Origin: an uncultured Lachnospiraceae bacterium
Lineage (GTDB): Bacteria; Bacillota; Clostridia; Lachnospirales; Lachnospiraceae
NCBI GenBank assembly: GCA_947173495.1
Contig: CAMWFQ010000006.1
Coordinates: 62,001 to 126,000, forward strand
Length of the DNA stretch: 64,000 nt
Direction of reading: 5' to 3'
The position numbers and the translations under genes were made by a program. The notes beneath the pieces were generated by a model. It was not told the origin of the DNA. It made no database searches and saw nothing but the letters and a program-made list of their open reading frames with translations. Shown one piece after another: positions 52,765 through 60,999 of this stretch (within the stretch, counting starts at the first letter, position 1; each line of letters begins with the position of its first letter).

Positions 52765-52824
52765 AGGAGATAAAGATTTTGACAGCTTTTAAACAGAATT
52801 GTAAGAAAGAGGCAATATACGAAA

Positions 52825-53529
52825 ATGAACGGTCAGAAGCTTGCCATCATTACCGCCCGGGGAGGCAGCAAACGGATTCCCCGGAAAAATATCAGAGAAT
52901 TCTGCGGAAAACCGATTCTTTATTATTCCATTGAAGCCGCCAGAGGCGCCGGCATTTTTGATGAGATCATGGTATCCACAGATGACAGCGAAATTGCCCT
53001 GGCGGCCCGACAGGCCGGGGCCAGTGTTCCTTTTTTTCGCTCCGCAGCAAATGCAGGGGACTATGCATCCACTGATGACGTCATTATGGAAGTCCTGACG
53101 GCCTACAGACAGACGGGGCGGGAATTTGAATCTTTCTGCTGTATCTATCCCACTGCCCCCTTTATCAGCGGCAAGCGGCTTCGCACCGCCATGGAGCTTT
53201 TGTCGGAGGCGGACAGTGTTTTGCCTGTGGTTCCCTTCTCTTACCCTCCGCAGCGTGGGCTGATCATCAGCGAAGAAGGGTATGTTAAGCGACAGTTTCC
53301 TGAATACGCCTCTGCCCGCAGCCAGGATCTTCCCAAAATCTATCACGACTGCGGACAGTTTTACGCATGCCGCACCAAAGCCTTTTTCGATGCCGGAACC
53401 ACGGATGTCAGACGTCTTCTCCCCCTTGTACTGACAGAACTTGAGGTCCAGGACATTGACACTTTGGAGGACTGGGAAATGGCGGAAATCAAATACCGGC
53501 TCCTGCACCAGCCAGACGGACAGGATTAA
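52825..53529 (+). CDS. pseF: Pseudaminic acid cytidylyltransferase
   Basis: A 234-residue CMP-sugar synthetase that activates pseudaminic acid with CTP. ITARGGSKRIPRKNIREFCGKP (from residue 9) is the nucleotide-binding loop; ASTDDVIMEVL, CCIYPTAPF and SYPPQRGL follow PseF more closely than NeuA. RSQDLPKIYHDCGQFY is a PseF mark. It is first in the plus-strand pse unit, 27 bases before the PLP decarboxylase-like gene. Confidence 0.92.
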   Translation: MNGQKLAIITARGGSKRIPRKNIREFCGKPILYYSIEAARGAGIFDEIMVSTDDSEIALAARQAGASVPFFRSAANAGDYASTDDVIMEVLTAYRQTGREFESFCCIYPTAPFISGKRLRTAMELLSEADSVLPVVPFSYPPQRGLIISEEGYVKRQFPEYASARSQDLPKIYHDCGQFYACRTKAFFDAGTTDVRRLLPLVLTELEVQDIDTLEDWEMAEIKYRLLHQPDGQD

Positions 53530-53556
53530 GTAATCGTTTTTTAAAAGGAGATTTTT

Positions 53557-54756
53557 ATGAATCAGATACAGACTCCTTTCTTCCGGATAAAGGAAAAGGA
53601 TTTATTATATGATATCTCTCTGTTAAGGGAAGCCCTCAGTCTGAACTGGGGAAATTATGTCATGGGTTATTCTGTCAAGACCAATTCCCTGCCCTGGCTC
53701 CTTGTATACCTGAAACAGCAGGGTTTTTATGCGGAAGTCGTATCCAGAACAGAATTTGACCTGGCTATCCGGCTGGGCTTTCCGGCACAGCATATTATTT
53801 ATAATGGTCCAATCAAAGACAAAAAAGTATTTGAGAGGGTTCTGCTCTCCCATGGGTATGTCAATCTTGATTCCAGTTACGAGCTGGACTGGATGGAGGA
53901 GCTGAGCGCTCTTTACCCCAACAATGAATTCCGGATTGGGCTGCGCGTCAACTGTGATCTTGCCGCCCTGTGCCCGGAAGAAGAGCTTGCAGCGCAGGAA
54001 GGTGGAAGATTTGGCTACTGTTATGAGAACGGTATACTGGCAGCCGCCATATCCAATCTCTCCAGACTGCCCAATGTGAGGATTGCAGGACTTCATTTAC
54101 ATTCTTCCACCCAGTCCCGCACTGTACAGGTCTTTGCCTCTCTCGCCCGCATGGCTGTCCGGATTGCCCGAGAGTACTCATTGACCCTGTCTTATGTGGA
54201 TATGGGGGGCGGCTACTTTGGCGGCCGGGATGACAAACCGGATTATCGGGATTATTTCAGGGAAATAGGGAGGGAATTATCTGCTTTTTTTGATCCCGCT
54301 CAGACTGTGCTCATTGCAGAGCCCGGCGTTTCTCTGATCTCAAGAGCCACCACCTTTGAGACCTCCGTGATTGATATCAAGGACATCAGAGGCACAAAAT
54401 TTGTGGTGACAGATGGAAGCCGGACCAATTTAAATCCGCTGGTAACAAGACATGTGTACCCTCATCATATCAAATATATTTCTGATGCATCTGTCAGAAA
54501 TAAGACAGCCAGCCAGTGGGTCTGCGGAGCCACATGTATGGAATATGACCGGCTGTTTGAGATTGTAAACGGTCCCTCTCTCCTGCCCGGTGACAGAATC
54601 ATCTATGATACGGCAGGCGGATATACCATGTGCCTAAACCCTCTGTTTATTAATTATTTTCCTGCCGTTTACGCAGAACATGAAGACGGTTCTCTTTTCA
54701 CGGCCAGGCAGGCATGGACCAATGAAGAGTTTTTGCAGAAAAACTATATGGAATAG
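53557..54756 (+). CDS. LysA-like PLP-dependent decarboxylase inside the pse operon
   Basis: A 399-residue fold-type III enzyme (alanine racemase-like barrel plus beta domain). YSVKTN gives the PLP lysine at 41, HLHSSTQ and DMGGGYFGG bind cofactor phosphate, and WVCGATCMEYDRL holds the cysteine block of diaminopimelate and ornithine decarboxylases. In those enzymes EPGR supplies a substrate-binding arginine; here it is AEPGVSL, so the substrate is probably not diaminopimelate. Such a gene is not a standard part of pseudaminic acid synthesis. With the ATP-grasp gene at 56947 it may make an amine or amino acid to be joined to the sugar. AAGGAG precedes the ATG. Confidence 0.88.
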   Translation: MNQIQTPFFRIKEKDLLYDISLLREALSLNWGNYVMGYSVKTNSLPWLLVYLKQQGFYAEVVSRTEFDLAIRLGFPAQHIIYNGPIKDKKVFERVLLSHGYVNLDSSYELDWMEELSALYPNNEFRIGLRVNCDLAALCPEEELAAQEGGRFGYCYENGILAAAISNLSRLPNVRIAGLHLHSSTQSRTVQVFASLARMAVRIAREYSLTLSYVDMGGGYFGGRDDKPDYRDYFREIGRELSAFFDPAQTVLIAEPGVSLISRATTFETSVIDIKDIRGTKFVVTDGSRTNLNPLVTRHVYPHHIKYISDASVRNKTASQWVCGATCMEYDRLFEIVNGPSLLPGDRIIYDTAGGYTMCLNPLFINYFPAVYAEHEDGSLFTARQAWTNEEFLQKNYME

Positions 54757-54783
54757 ACCATTATCACCTCAGGAGAAAAAAAT

Positions 54784-55836
54784 ATGAAGGACGAAATCAG
54801 AATTGGCAGCCGGGTCATCAGCAGCGAGTCTCCCGTCTTTGTAGTCGCGGAGCTTTCTGCCAATCATAATCAGGATTACAGCCGGGCTCTGGAAATTCTC
54901 CACGCTGCAAAAGAGGCCGGAGCAGACGCAGTAAAGCTGCAGACCTATACGGCGGATACCATCACGATTGACTGTGATGATCCTTGCTTTCAGATCAACG
55001 AAGGAACGATCTGGGACGGCACTACTCTATATAAGCTGTACCGTCAGGCTTATACTCCCTGGGAATGGCAGCCAAAGCTGAAAGAGGAAGCAAACCGTCT
55101 GGGTATGGAATGCTTTTCTTCCCCTTTTGACTTTACCTCTGTGGATTTTCTGGAAAGCATGGATGTTCCCGCCTACAAAATAGCCTCCTATGAGATCAAT
55201 GACATCCCGTTGATTCGAAAGATCGCCCGCCTCCATAAACCTGTCATTTTTGCCACTGGAATTGCTTATCCGGAGGATATTAAGCGGGCGCTCAGCATCT
55301 GTCGTGAAGAAGGAAATGAGGATATCATTCTGCTTAAGTGCGTCTCCTCCTATCCCACCCCCTATGAGGACGTAAACCTGAATGTCATTCCCACTCTGGC
55401 AGCCACCTACGGCTGCCTGGTAGGGATTTCCGATCACACTATGGGAAGCATTATTTCTGCCGCCTCTGTAGCCCTCGGCGTAAAAATGGTAGAAAAGCAT
55501 CTCACCCTGCGTCGCTCAGATGGCGGGCCTGATGGCGCCTTTTCTATGGAGCCGGAAGAGTTTGCCCGAATGGTGGCAGACATCCGGATCATGGAAAAAG
55601 CCCTGGGCAGCAGCTGCTACCGGCTCACCGATACCCAGAAGCTGGAGCATGGCGGTTCGCGCTCCCTTTTTGTGGTAAAAGATATTGCGGCAGGAGAAAA
55701 ACTGACCCCTGAAAATATTCGTTCTATCCGCCCGGGCAACGGTCTCCATACCATGTATTATGAGCAGGTCCTGGGAAGATGCGCTAAAATCCCTCTTAAG
55801 AAAGGAACGCCTCTTCAATGGGAACTGATCGATTAA
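54784..55836 (+). CDS. pseI: Pseudaminic acid synthase
   Basis: A 350-residue NeuB-family enzyme that condenses the six-carbon diacetamido sugar with phosphoenolpyruvate to give pseudaminic acid. FVVAELSANHNQDYSRALEI, AVKLQTYTADTITIDCDD, TPWEWQPKL and YKIASYEINDIPLI match PseI. ISDHTMGS and EKHLTLRRSDGGPD complete the barrel. The C-terminal antifreeze-like SAF domain (about 290-350) is present. It overlaps pseG by 19 bases and follows the PLP gene by 27 with AGGAG before the ATG. Confidence 0.95.
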   Translation: MKDEIRIGSRVISSESPVFVVAELSANHNQDYSRALEILHAAKEAGADAVKLQTYTADTITIDCDDPCFQINEGTIWDGTTLYKLYRQAYTPWEWQPKLKEEANRLGMECFSSPFDFTSVDFLESMDVPAYKIASYEINDIPLIRKIARLHKPVIFATGIAYPEDIKRALSICREEGNEDIILLKCVSSYPTPYEDVNLNVIPTLAATYGCLVGISDHTMGSIISAASVALGVKMVEKHLTLRRSDGGPDGAFSMEPEEFARMVADIRIMEKALGSSCYRLTDTQKLEHGGSRSLFVVKDIAAGEKLTPENIRSIRPGNGLHTMYYEQVLGRCAKIPLKKGTPLQWELID

Positions 55837-56927
55837 TCTATATCCGGACCGACGGAAATCCTCATATTGCTTCCGGGCACCTTATGCGGTGCTTCTCTAT
55901 CGCACAGCAATGTCAGCGATTTGGGATGACTGTCTGTTTTCTTGTTTCTGACAAAGAGAGCCTGAGCCTTCTGGAAGGAATTCCGAATTCTGATACCTTC
56001 TCTGTCCTTCAGCTGCAGACCGCTCTCTATCATGATCTGGACCGCGAACTGCCGGAAGTAAAGATGTTACTTTCTTCCCAACATGACACATCTGTCACAA
56101 ACAGAGAAATATTGTATATGATTGATTCTTATTATGTGACCGAGCATTATCTGCGTTCCTTAAGTTCTCTGGTCAGGACCGTTTATCTGGACGATCTCCG
56201 GCTCTTTGATTATCCGGTAGATCTGCTGATCAATTATGATGTTATCCCGGACAGACAGATGCCCCTTTACAGGGCCGCCTACCGCAATGCCTCTCATCTT
56301 CTTCTGGGCGCTTCCTATGCCCCTCTGCGCCGCCAGTTCCAGAACCGGGAGATCCCTGTAGCTGAAACGGTAAGCAACATTCTGATCACTACCGGAGGAA
56401 GCGATCCTTACCACTTTTGTCTGGATTTTATTCATAAAATCAGAACATCCAATTACACGGATCTGTTCGGAAACGGTGAAATCTTCTTTCATATTGTCAT
56501 TGGAAGCCTGAACGCGGACCGGGATCTTCTTTTTTCCCTGGGAGAAAAACTGCCTTTTTTACGGCTTCATGAAAATGTAAGCGATATGGCATCCCTGATG
56601 GCGCGCTGTGATCTGGCCATATCCGCTGCCGGAACCACATTATATGAGCTGTGCGCTCTGGGAATTCCCGCTCTCAGCTTTACCATGGCGGACAATCAGC
56701 TGGCTGCCGCAAAAGCCTTTCATGAGGCAGGCGCTATTGTCTGCGCGGGAGATCTGCGTAAGGAGCCGGCGGATGTACTGCAGAAATCCATTCTATTTAT
56801 AAAGGAAAGTTCTCTCTCAAACAGGCAGGCAGCCCATGCCATTATGCGGCAGCTTGTGGATGGCAGCGGCGCTTGCCGTATTGCTCAGGCCCTGGATAAA
56901 CTGCAGCGTCATAAGATTGAAAATTAA
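55818..56927 (+). CDS. pseG: UDP-2,4-diacetamido-2,4,6-trideoxy-beta-L-altropyranose hydrolase
   Basis: A 369-residue GT-B fold hydrolase that removes UDP before the PseI step. IYIRTDGNPHIASGHLMRC carries the histidine of the GHxxR motif (residue 21), ILITTGGSDPYHF opens the second domain and SAAGTTLYELCALGIPALSF is the UDP-binding block. YLDDLRLFDYPVDLLINYD is also typical. The start lies inside pseI. The last codons and the stop (KIEN then TAA) come from a palindromic repeat shared with 15456-15479. Confidence 0.93.
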   Translation: MGTDRLIYIRTDGNPHIASGHLMRCFSIAQQCQRFGMTVCFLVSDKESLSLLEGIPNSDTFSVLQLQTALYHDLDRELPEVKMLLSSQHDTSVTNREILYMIDSYYVTEHYLRSLSSLVRTVYLDDLRLFDYPVDLLINYDVIPDRQMPLYRAAYRNASHLLLGASYAPLRRQFQNREIPVAETVSNILITTGGSDPYHFCLDFIHKIRTSNYTDLFGNGEIFFHIVIGSLNADRDLLFSLGEKLPFLRLHENVSDMASLMARCDLAISAAGTTLYELCALGIPALSFTMADNQLAAAKAFHEAGAIVCAGDLRKEPADVLQKSILFIKESSLSNRQAAHAIMRQLVDGSGACRIAQALDKLQRHKIEN

Positions 56928-56937
56928 ATTTTTAATC
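56915..56937. repeat. AT-rich palindrome, copy 2, at the end of pseG
   Basis: GATTGAAAATT pairs with the following ATTTTTAATC apart from one position. It provides the last residues and stop codon of pseG and lies between that gene and the convergent ATP-grasp gene. It may form a weak bidirectional hairpin. Confidence 0.6.
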
Positions 56938-56946
56938 GTGTCCGAT

Positions 56947-58137
56947 CTATGTCATAAACAGTGTCCTGATCGCCGTCGCCTGAGCCTCCAGCATCGCCTG
57001 ATCTTCCCCTTCCAGCACAAAATATCCTCTCTCCATCAGAGAATGTCCATCTGAGACCGTTCTCAGCTCATCCTCCTCTCTGAGAGTGCACTCCCACGCG
57101 GCCAGAGAAGCACCGACCGCCCTCTCCGCCTGTCCTCGGTCCGGCACACATCTCACTTTTCCCTGCATATCAAAATAATGAATCAGCATAGATCTGGTAT
57201 AACGGGGGACAAAATTTCCGCCAATTCTCATCTGGTATTTAATATACTCCTCCGCCATATCCACGCCAGTGCACAGAGGGGTGAACAGATTGTGCAGATT
57301 ATGCCCGGAAGGTCTCGCTGAGAGTTCTATCACAAAGGGCCCTTTCGCCCCCTTTATAATATCCGCATGGAGCAGGCATTCCTTCAGTCCCAGGCTGCTG
57401 ATAATATCTGCCATATACTGTTGCACCTGTAACCGGAATTCATCAGCCGAAAGAACCGAAAAATATCCTACTGCCTGTCTGGCCGGCGGCGGCGTATTAA
57501 TCTTTTTGCGAAGAAGGATCATCTGGAATCCATCTTCTGTCACTGCCCCATCCACCCCATACTCTTCCCCGGCAATACATTCTTCCAGCACATAGGCTTC
57601 ACCAGCGGTCAGCGGCAGAAACTTCCTAAGCTGTTCTCTGTTGTCTGCCATATAGATTCCCCGGCTGCCGGATCCATATCTCGGCTTTAAAATCGCCGGA
57701 AACAGAAATTCCCGCATATCGATTTTCGCATCTGCCCCATCTGCTGTCCCGGCTTTTTCCACACCATAATTGACCGCAGTACAATGGCACTCCCGCAGCC
57801 CGTCTCTGCTCAGCTTTTGATGAAATAGGTATTTATCCGTACACAAAACCGCCATTTCTCTGCTGATCCCCGGCAATCCCAGCGCATCGTTTACAGCTCC
57901 TGTGGTAGTCAGATATCTTCCGATTGGCACCGGCAAAACAAAATCAGGCTTTTCCTTTTTTAATGTTTCTATCACTGCATTCTCGTCCGAAATATCTACC
58001 ACCATTGAATAGTCGGCTGTCTTCAGGCCCTCCGCCCGGGGATTCCCGTCCAGAGCCAGGACTCTGATCCCATGCTCCCGAGCTTTTTTGATGGTATGCT
58101 CCGCCTCGCGGCTGGCACCTATGACTGCTGCTTTCAT
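56947..58137 (-). CDS. ATP-grasp ligase next to the pse genes
   Basis: A 396-residue ATP-grasp protein. MKAAVIGASREAEHTIKKA and VLALDGNPRAEGL are the N-terminal Rossmann domain, FPAILKPRYGSGSRGIYMA the ATP lysine and loop, EEYGVDGAV the hinge block and FVIELSARPSGHNLHNL the metal site. It is convergent with pseG and 100 bases downstream of a GT2/pseC unit. Such ligases form amides between a carboxylate and an amine. A role in attaching an amino acid to a pseudaminic acid derivative is my inference, based on place and on the adjoining decarboxylase-like gene; synthesis of an unrelated dipeptide is the alternative. Confidence 0.85.
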   Translation of the reverse strand: MKAAVIGASREAEHTIKKAREHGIRVLALDGNPRAEGLKTADYSMVVDISDENAVIETLKKEKPDFVLPVPIGRYLTTTGAVNDALGLPGISREMAVLCTDKYLFHQKLSRDGLRECHCTAVNYGVEKAGTADGADAKIDMREFLFPAILKPRYGSGSRGIYMADNREQLRKFLPLTAGEAYVLEECIAGEEYGVDGAVTEDGFQMILLRKKINTPPPARQAVGYFSVLSADEFRLQVQQYMADIISSLGLKECLLHADIIKGAKGPFVIELSARPSGHNLHNLFTPLCTGVDMAEEYIKYQMRIGGNFVPRYTRSMLIHYFDMQGKVRCVPDRGQAERAVGASLAAWECTLREEDELRTVSDGHSLMERGYFVLEGEDQAMLEAQATAIRTLFMT

Positions 58138-58211
58138 TTCGCCCTCGCTTCTGTCTGCTCTGTACAGAGACTGCTTTATTCAGCGCCATCTCTTATTTAC
58201 CGGAATCCTTA

Positions 58212-58241
58212 TGTATAGCAGACATTTAAAAAAAATTTCAA
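58212..58241 (-). promoter_or_regulatory. Candidate promoter for the ATP-grasp gene
   Basis: Minus-strand TTGAAA (58236-58241) and TATACA (58212-58217) with an 18-base spacer. The -35 lies inside the terminator hairpin of the upstream gene, a compact stop-and-restart layout. Confidence 0.4.
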
Positions 58242-58259
58242 ATCCTTTTTCTGAAATTT
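58228..58259 (-). terminator. Rho-independent terminator at the end of the GT2 gene
   Basis: On the minus strand AAATTTCA (58252-58259) and TGAAATTT (58233-58240) form an eight-bp stem with an 11-base loop, running into eight T residues (58235-58228). The stem is AT-rich. The TGA stop of the GT2 gene is part of the descending arm. Confidence 0.55.
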
Positions 58260-59260
58260 CTGTACCCCCAAAGCGCTTTGTAGTACAGCATAAAATATAA
58301 AGTTGATTTCATATGCATCCTGATCAGCTTTCTCTCTTCTTCATGGACCCTTTCCTGATAATAAGGATTCTCCATAAAACCGGGAAATGTCTCCTTCATC
58401 TCCCGTCCAAGAGCCTTCACAAATCCATACTCTGTCTTTCTTACCCCCGCCATATAAGAAAACAGTGTATTTACGTAAAACAGCGTAGTAAAGCTACTTT
58501 CAATTTCAGGATAATATTCTTCCAGATAGCCAAACTGGTCTGCCTCCTTCACCATGACTCTTGCCGCCTCCATTCGGTCTTCACAGCGCTTCTTTGTGAT
58601 GGTGTGGACCGTGGACGCGTCATGTTGATAATAGTAATAAAGAGGCTCCTCCAGATATTCAAAGCGTCTGGCCCGGAGCATCCAGGAATTACTGATGGCA
58701 TTATCCTCGTAAAATATATTTTCGGGAAAACGATTGGGAAAATCCAGAATGATATGGCGCCTGTAGATTTTCACCACCAGGCTTCCACTGTCAAGGATCA
58801 GAGATCTGTATTTTTCTTTGGTGAGAATGCCTGTCTGAGATTTCTTGTTATTGTGTACAATCTGTCCGATTTTCATGCTGTGCTCACCGGTCAGATGATA
58901 ATCACATCCTACAATGTCCGCCTCTGTCTCTTCCCCGCGTCTTATCAGCTTTTCATAAAAATCATGGGTCACCCAGTCATCACTGTCAATAAATCCGATC
59001 CATTCTCCTCTGGCAGCTGCGAGTCCAAGATTCTTAGCTCCTCCCTGCTTTTTGTTGACGGGCGAAACAATCACCTGAATTTTTCCGGGGTATTTCTTTT
59101 CATACTCCCGGAGAATTGCAAGGGAACCGTCTGTAGAACAGTCGTCTACTGCTATGATCTCGTAATCCGACAGGGTCTGATTCACCAAAGACTCCAGGCA
59201 CCAGGACAGCTTGTCCTGCGCCGCCATATTGTAAACAGGTACGATCACACTCAGCTTCAT
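58238..59260 (-). CDS. Glycosyltransferase family 2
   Basis: A 340-residue GT2 enzyme with LSVIVPVYNMAAQDKLSWCLESL, IAVDDCSTDGSL, KKQGGAKNLGLAAA and FIDSDDWVTHDF. The C-terminal half is helical. Its start overlaps the pseC stop as ATGA, so the two are translated together. Members of this group often act on teichoic acid or capsule sugars. It may add the sugar that carries, or is next to, pseudaminic acid. Confidence 0.9.
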   Translation of the reverse strand: MKLSVIVPVYNMAAQDKLSWCLESLVNQTLSDYEIIAVDDCSTDGSLAILREYEKKYPGKIQVIVSPVNKKQGGAKNLGLAAARGEWIGFIDSDDWVTHDFYEKLIRRGEETEADIVGCDYHLTGEHSMKIGQIVHNNKKSQTGILTKEKYRSLILDSGSLVVKIYRRHIILDFPNRFPENIFYEDNAISNSWMLRARRFEYLEEPLYYYYQHDASTVHTITKKRCEDRMEAARVMVKEADQFGYLEEYYPEIESSFTTLFYVNTLFSYMAGVRKTEYGFVKALGREMKETFPGFMENPYYQERVHEEERKLIRMHMKSTLYFMLYYKALWGYRNFRKRI

Positions 59261-60462
59261 TCTGATAAATCCCTTTTAAAATACTCTGCTATCTTCGTCA
59301 CCGCACGGATCACATCCTGCACGTCCCGATCCGTCATGGCATAGTACAGCGGCAGACTGATAATTTCCTCATATAATTTCTCTGCTTTCGGGCACAGTCC
59401 TCTCCTATAGCCCAGTTTCTCATAATAAGGAAAATAATAAGTGGGAATATAATGTACATTGCAGCATATGTTCTCCGCCTCAAGAGCCTCAAAAAATTGC
59501 TTTCTGTTGACAGTAAGTCTCTTAAGGTTCAGCCGCAGAATATACAGATGCCTGGTAGTGTCTGACTCCGGTATTTCCTTTTGAAGAATAATCTGAGGAA
59601 GTTTTCCAAACGCTTCATTGTAAGTTTTTACAATTTCTTTCCGTCTTTTTGAAAAAGCCGGCAGCTTATCCAGCTGACTGATCAGAAGCGCTGCCTGCAT
59701 ATCTGTCATTCTGTAATTCATTCCCAGGGCTATCTGTTCATAATACCAGGGGCCATCAGGATCATGTTCCATCAGAGCAGGATCTTTTGTTATCCCATGG
59801 GTTCGATACAGCAGCAGCTTTTTGTAATATTCTTCATTATTCGTAAGCACCGCTCCGCCTTCCCCGCAGGTAACAGTCTTCACAGGATGAAAGCTTAATG
59901 TCGTCATATCTGCAATGGAACCATTGTATCTGCCTTTATACCGGGTTCCAATGACATGGGCGCCATCCTCGATCAGCACCAGCTTCCTGGACCGGCAGTG
60001 CGCAAGAAGCTCCGAAAGCTCCACCGACTGACCTGTATAATCCACGGCCACTACCGCTTTTGTTTTTGCACTGGTCACGGCTGCCACCTGCTCCGGATCA
60101 ATATTAAAGGTTTCCTCATTAATATCTGCAAACACAGGCGTTGCTCCACAGTACAGGGCACAATTGGCAGATGCCGCAAAAGTAACAGGCGTTGTGATCA
60201 CCTCATCGCCTTCTCCCACGCCTGCCGCCTGACATGCCATATGCAGCGCCGCTGTCCCGTTCGAGCATACTACCGCATATTTTGCTCCCGTAATCCGGCA
60301 CAGCTTTTCCTCCAGTTCTGCGATCTTCGGACCACACGTAAGATAATCGCTCCTTAAGACTTCCGTCACCGCCTGTATATCCGCTTCATCAATATACTGA
60401 TGACCATAATATATTTTCGTATCCCGGACGGGATTTCCTCCGCATACTGCAGGCTTGTCCAT
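59257..60462 (-). CDS. pseC: UDP-4-amino-4,6-dideoxy-N-acetyl-beta-L-altrosamine transaminase
   Basis: A 401-residue aminotransferase. IYYGHQYIDEADIQAV, YLTCGPKIAELEE, NGTAALHMACQA, VDYTGQSVELSELL and LSFHPVKTVTCGEGG (PLP lysine at 195) match PseC, the second step of pseudaminic acid synthesis. The ATG at 60462 has AGGAGG six bases upstream; an ATG nine codons earlier has none. It is 23 bases after the Spo0A-C gene, which suggests a shared transcript. The enzyme before it in the pathway, PseB, is not in the window. Confidence 0.94.
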   Translation of the reverse strand: MDKPAVCGGNPVRDTKIYYGHQYIDEADIQAVTEVLRSDYLTCGPKIAELEEKLCRITGAKYAVVCSNGTAALHMACQAAGVGEGDEVITTPVTFAASANCALYCGATPVFADINEETFNIDPEQVAAVTSAKTKAVVAVDYTGQSVELSELLAHCRSRKLVLIEDGAHVIGTRYKGRYNGSIADMTTLSFHPVKTVTCGEGGAVLTNNEEYYKKLLLYRTHGITKDPALMEHDPDGPWYYEQIALGMNYRMTDMQAALLISQLDKLPAFSKRRKEIVKTYNEAFGKLPQIILQKEIPESDTTRHLYILRLNLKRLTVNRKQFFEALEAENICCNVHYIPTYYFPYYEKLGYRRGLCPKAEKLYEEIISLPLYYAMTDRDVQDVIRAVTKIAEYFKRDLSE

Positions 60463-60485
60463 AGCTTTCCTCCTGTTAATGTTCC

Positions 60486-60920
60486 TCATATAGTTCCGGC
60501 TGTTTCTTCCTGTTCAAAATTCCGGTCAGATGTCAGTATTTCCGCTCGTTCCTGTGCGCCAACCTGTATTCTTACTTTATCGGCAATTGCCGCTATGTAC
60601 TCACTGTTGGTCGGTCTTCCCTGTCCGCTTTCGGCACAGTATCCAAACAGATTCTCAAAGGTCTTCCTGTTTCCTCTCTCCCATGAGATCTCTATCGCAT
60701 TGCGAATCGCCCGTTCAACCTTGCCGTCTGTCGTACTGTAACGTTTTGCAATTTCCGGATAAAGCAGCTTCGTTACACTGCCTACCACCTTCATGTCTTT
60801 CTCTGCCATGAGAATGGCCGTACGCACATATCTGTAACCTTTTAGATGCGCCGGGACGCCCATATCCAGCATCATGTGCGAAATCATCTGTTCTATTTTC
60901 TTTTCCATTTCCTTTTGCAT
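60486..60920 (-). CDS. Standalone Spo0A C-terminal DNA-binding domain protein
   Basis: A 144-residue protein made almost only of the Spo0A effector domain. MGVPAHLKGYRYVRTAILMA, LLYPEIAKRYSTTDGKVERA, IRNAIEISWERGN and NLFGYCAESGQGRPTNSEYI match the C-terminal half of Spo0A, including the recognition helix region that follows TTDGKVERAIR. There is no receiver domain and no phosphorylated aspartate, so it should not answer to the sporulation phosphorelay directly. It probably binds Spo0A-like boxes or pairs with another factor. The ATG at 60920 has AAAGGA eight bases upstream; a TTG at 60926 is too close to it. The last 25 residues are acidic. Confidence 0.9.
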   Translation of the reverse strand: MQKEMEKKIEQMISHMMLDMGVPAHLKGYRYVRTAILMAEKDMKVVGSVTKLLYPEIAKRYSTTDGKVERAIRNAIEISWERGNRKTFENLFGYCAESGQGRPTNSEYIAAIADKVRIQVGAQERAEILTSDRNFEQEETAGTI

Positions 60921-60963
60921 TACCAAAATCCTTTCACTTTACAATGACCTGTTCATTACAGTA

Positions 60964-60999
60964 TAAATTACGTCAATTTCCGTGAAAAGCTGTAATTTA
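60964..60999. repeat. Inverted repeat before the Spo0A-C gene
   Basis: TAAATTAC (60964-60971) faces GTAATTTA (60992-60999), a perfect eight-bp pair 20 bases apart. One arm includes the stop codon of the NTP pyrophosphatase gene. The 76-base gap to the Spo0A-C start has no strong promoter; the repeat could be an operator or a weak terminator. Confidence 0.4.

Noticed and set aside
52779-52807. TTGACA-17-TAAGAA as the pseF promoter
   Set aside because: The -35 is perfect but the -10 matches poorly and the start would be very close to the ATG; kept only as a minor alternative.
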